Origin: JAAFHB01 sp942493325 | Lineage (GTDB): Bacteria; Bacteroidota; Bacteroidia; Bacteroidales; Prolixibacteraceae | Length of the DNA: 64,000 bases | Assembly (NCBI GenBank): GCA_942493325.1 | Contig: OW818689.1 | Location: forward strand, 310,001 to 374,000 | Direction of reading: 5' to 3' | Part shown: positions 62,973-64,000 of the stretch, in pieces | Layout: every line of letters starts with the position of its first letter | How positions within the stretch are numbered: position 1 is the stretch's first letter | Made by a program: the position numbers and the translations under genes | The notes under the pieces: generated by a model | The model's database searches: none | Told to the model about the DNA's origin: nothing | The model's input: the letters and a program-made list of their open reading frames with translations, nothing else

Positions 62973-64000
62973 ATGAAGAAAATAATTTTATTGGTGCTCG
63001 TTCTGTCAGTCTCAGTTCCCGTTTTCAGCCAGGTCATCCAATGGAGAGGTGAGAAAAGGGATGGTTATTTCAACGAGACCGGACTCTTGAAAACATGGCC
63101 TGCCAATGGTCCTGAAATGATATTGAAAGTCGAGAAACTGGGTAAAGGATACTCCTCTCCGGTGGTAGCCAATCAAACCATTTTTGTAACCGGTATGATT
63201 GATACACTGGATTATCTTACTGCGATGGATATGCAGGGAAATATCAAATGGCAGGTTCCCTACGGCCGTTCATGGTCGAAATCGTTTCCAGAGACACGTT
63301 CCACACCTACCATTGAAGGTGACCGGGTATATGTTATCGGTGGTTTGGGACGCCTGGTTTGTATCGATGCCAATTCCGGTAAAGAGAGATGGGCAGTAGA
63401 TGTAGATAAGGATTTTAAATCGGAATGGCACATCTGGGGTGTTTCGGAAACACCGTTGATTGTTGATGATAAAGTAATTTGTACTCCCGGAGGTGCAGAG
63501 ACTTCAGTTGTTGCTTTTGATAAAATGACCGGTAAATTAATCTGGAAAAGTGAAAGTTCCGGCGGCCAGCGTGCCTATGCCTCCCCAACGATTTATGAGT
63601 ACAAAAATTTCAGATTTATCCTCGCGGTCACCGCCACTCATCTGGTAGCACTGAATCCTGAAAATGGCAACGTTGCCTGGAAATATAAATACTACAAAAA
63701 CGAATTATGGAAAGATCAGCCTGGACTGATCTGGACAAACACGCCAATTTTCAAAAATGACGAGATCTTCCTTTCAATGGGTTACGATTACCCGGCGGTA
63801 ATGCTAAAAATGGATGCTTCAGGAACTTCCGTATCAGAAAAATGGACAAACACAACACTTGATAATCATCATCATGGCGTTCTGGTTGCAGGCGATTTTA
63901 TTTATGGCTCTAACTGGATCAGCAATGGTAAGGGGAAATGGGTCTGTTTAAAATGGGATACAGGCGAAGTAAAGTACGAAACCGACTGGATTAATAAAGG
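62973..64000 (+). CDS. Secreted PQQ-like beta-propeller protein 2 (runs off the window)
   Basis: The frame is open from the ATG at 62973 to the edge of the window (about 342 codons). It has a signal peptide (MKKIILLVLVLSVSVPVFSQ) and begins like its neighbour: VIQWRGEKRDGYFNETGLLK. Blade repeats include MDMQGNIKWQVPYG, LVCIDANSGKERWAVD and LVALNPENGNVAWKY. It is clearly a paralogue of the gene at 61663. The C-terminus is not visible, so any sorting domain is unknown. Confidence 0.85.
   Translation, partial: MKKIILLVLVLSVSVPVFSQVIQWRGEKRDGYFNETGLLKTWPANGPEMILKVEKLGKGYSSPVVANQTIFVTGMIDTLDYLTAMDMQGNIKWQVPYGRSWSKSFPETRSTPTIEGDRVYVIGGLGRLVCIDANSGKERWAVDVDKDFKSEWHIWGVSETPLIVDDKVICTPGGAETSVVAFDKMTGKLIWKSESSGGQRAYASPTIYEYKNFRFILAVTATHLVALNPENGNVAWKYKYYKNELWKDQPGLIWTNTPIFKNDEIFLSMGYDYPAVMLKMDASGTSVSEKWTNTTLDNHHHGVLVAGDFIYGSNWISNGKGKWVCLKWDTGEVKYETDWINK

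Overview
The window reads as chromosome from a member of Bacteroidota, probably near the Marinilabiliales/Prolixibacteraceae. The evidence is a type IX secretion C-terminal sorting domain, several promoters with the Bacteroidota -7 element TAnnTTTG, a family GH106 rhamnosidase and GH99-like enzyme, a GT4/GH57 glycogen-type pair, moderate-to-low GC, and hairpin-rich intergenic repeats. Gene content is a mix of housekeeping genes and accessory islands.

Layout. 1-3.4 kb: a transposase gene broken in two places, then four copies of a three-hairpin intergenic repeat. 3.4-9.3 kb: rhomboid protease, threonine aldolase, photolyase, an exonuclease/GIY-YIG fusion, an HD-domain protein and tRNA-Arg(CCG). 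9.3-12 kb: two unrecognised genes around a 21-bp tandem array. 12-23.6 kb: a type I restriction-modification island (hsdM, hsdS, hsdR plus a DUF45 metallopeptidase). It is damaged: hsdM is frameshifted, a DUF4062 gene is internally deleted, a GxxExxY cassette sits in inverted repeats at the end of hsdS, and a metallo-beta-lactamase-fold gene is split by an AlbA_2/winged-helix gene. 23.7-29.7 kb: a secreted T9SS protein, a small secreted family in two copies (one truncated), gene debris, and two VanZ-like genes separated by long imperfect palindromes that look like recombination sites. 30-35.2 kb: glycosyltransferase, GH57, then a P-loop NTPase whose frame breaks exactly at an eight-C tract. 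35-42.6 kb: a desaturase remnant, VWA protein, PP2C phosphatase flanked by hairpins, TAT-exported aldo/keto reductase, SRAP-family protein with unusual active-site positions, a small membrane protein and a GT39-type transferase. 42.8-45.6 kb: a secreted protein, then an overlapping pair of a DUF4231 (SLATT-like) membrane protein and a TIR-transmembrane-triple-Ig protein. 45.7-51.1 kb: a three-gene glycan-degradation operon. 51.3-52.7 kb: TPR and zinc-ribbon proteins. 53.0-59.2 kb: a compact five-gene operon (4Fe-4S protein, radical SAM enzyme, DUF116-polyprenyl synthase fusion, prenyltransferase-like toroid, class II terpene cyclase) that looks like an uncharacterised terpenoid pathway. 59.3-61.5 kb: CobW-type GTPase, a 24-residue CGCC peptide and a YraQ-type permease. 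61.6 kb to the end: two tandem secreted beta-propeller proteins, the second running off the window.

The strongest candidates for undescribed biology are the terpenoid operon and the DUF4231/TIR-Ig pair, followed by the poly-C-interrupted NTPase and the VanZ cassette array. Four frame breaks in the window (two in the transposase, one in hsdM, one in the NTPase) are each repaired by adding one base to a homopolymer or a doubled base, so sequencing or consensus error must be excluded before calling these genes dead.
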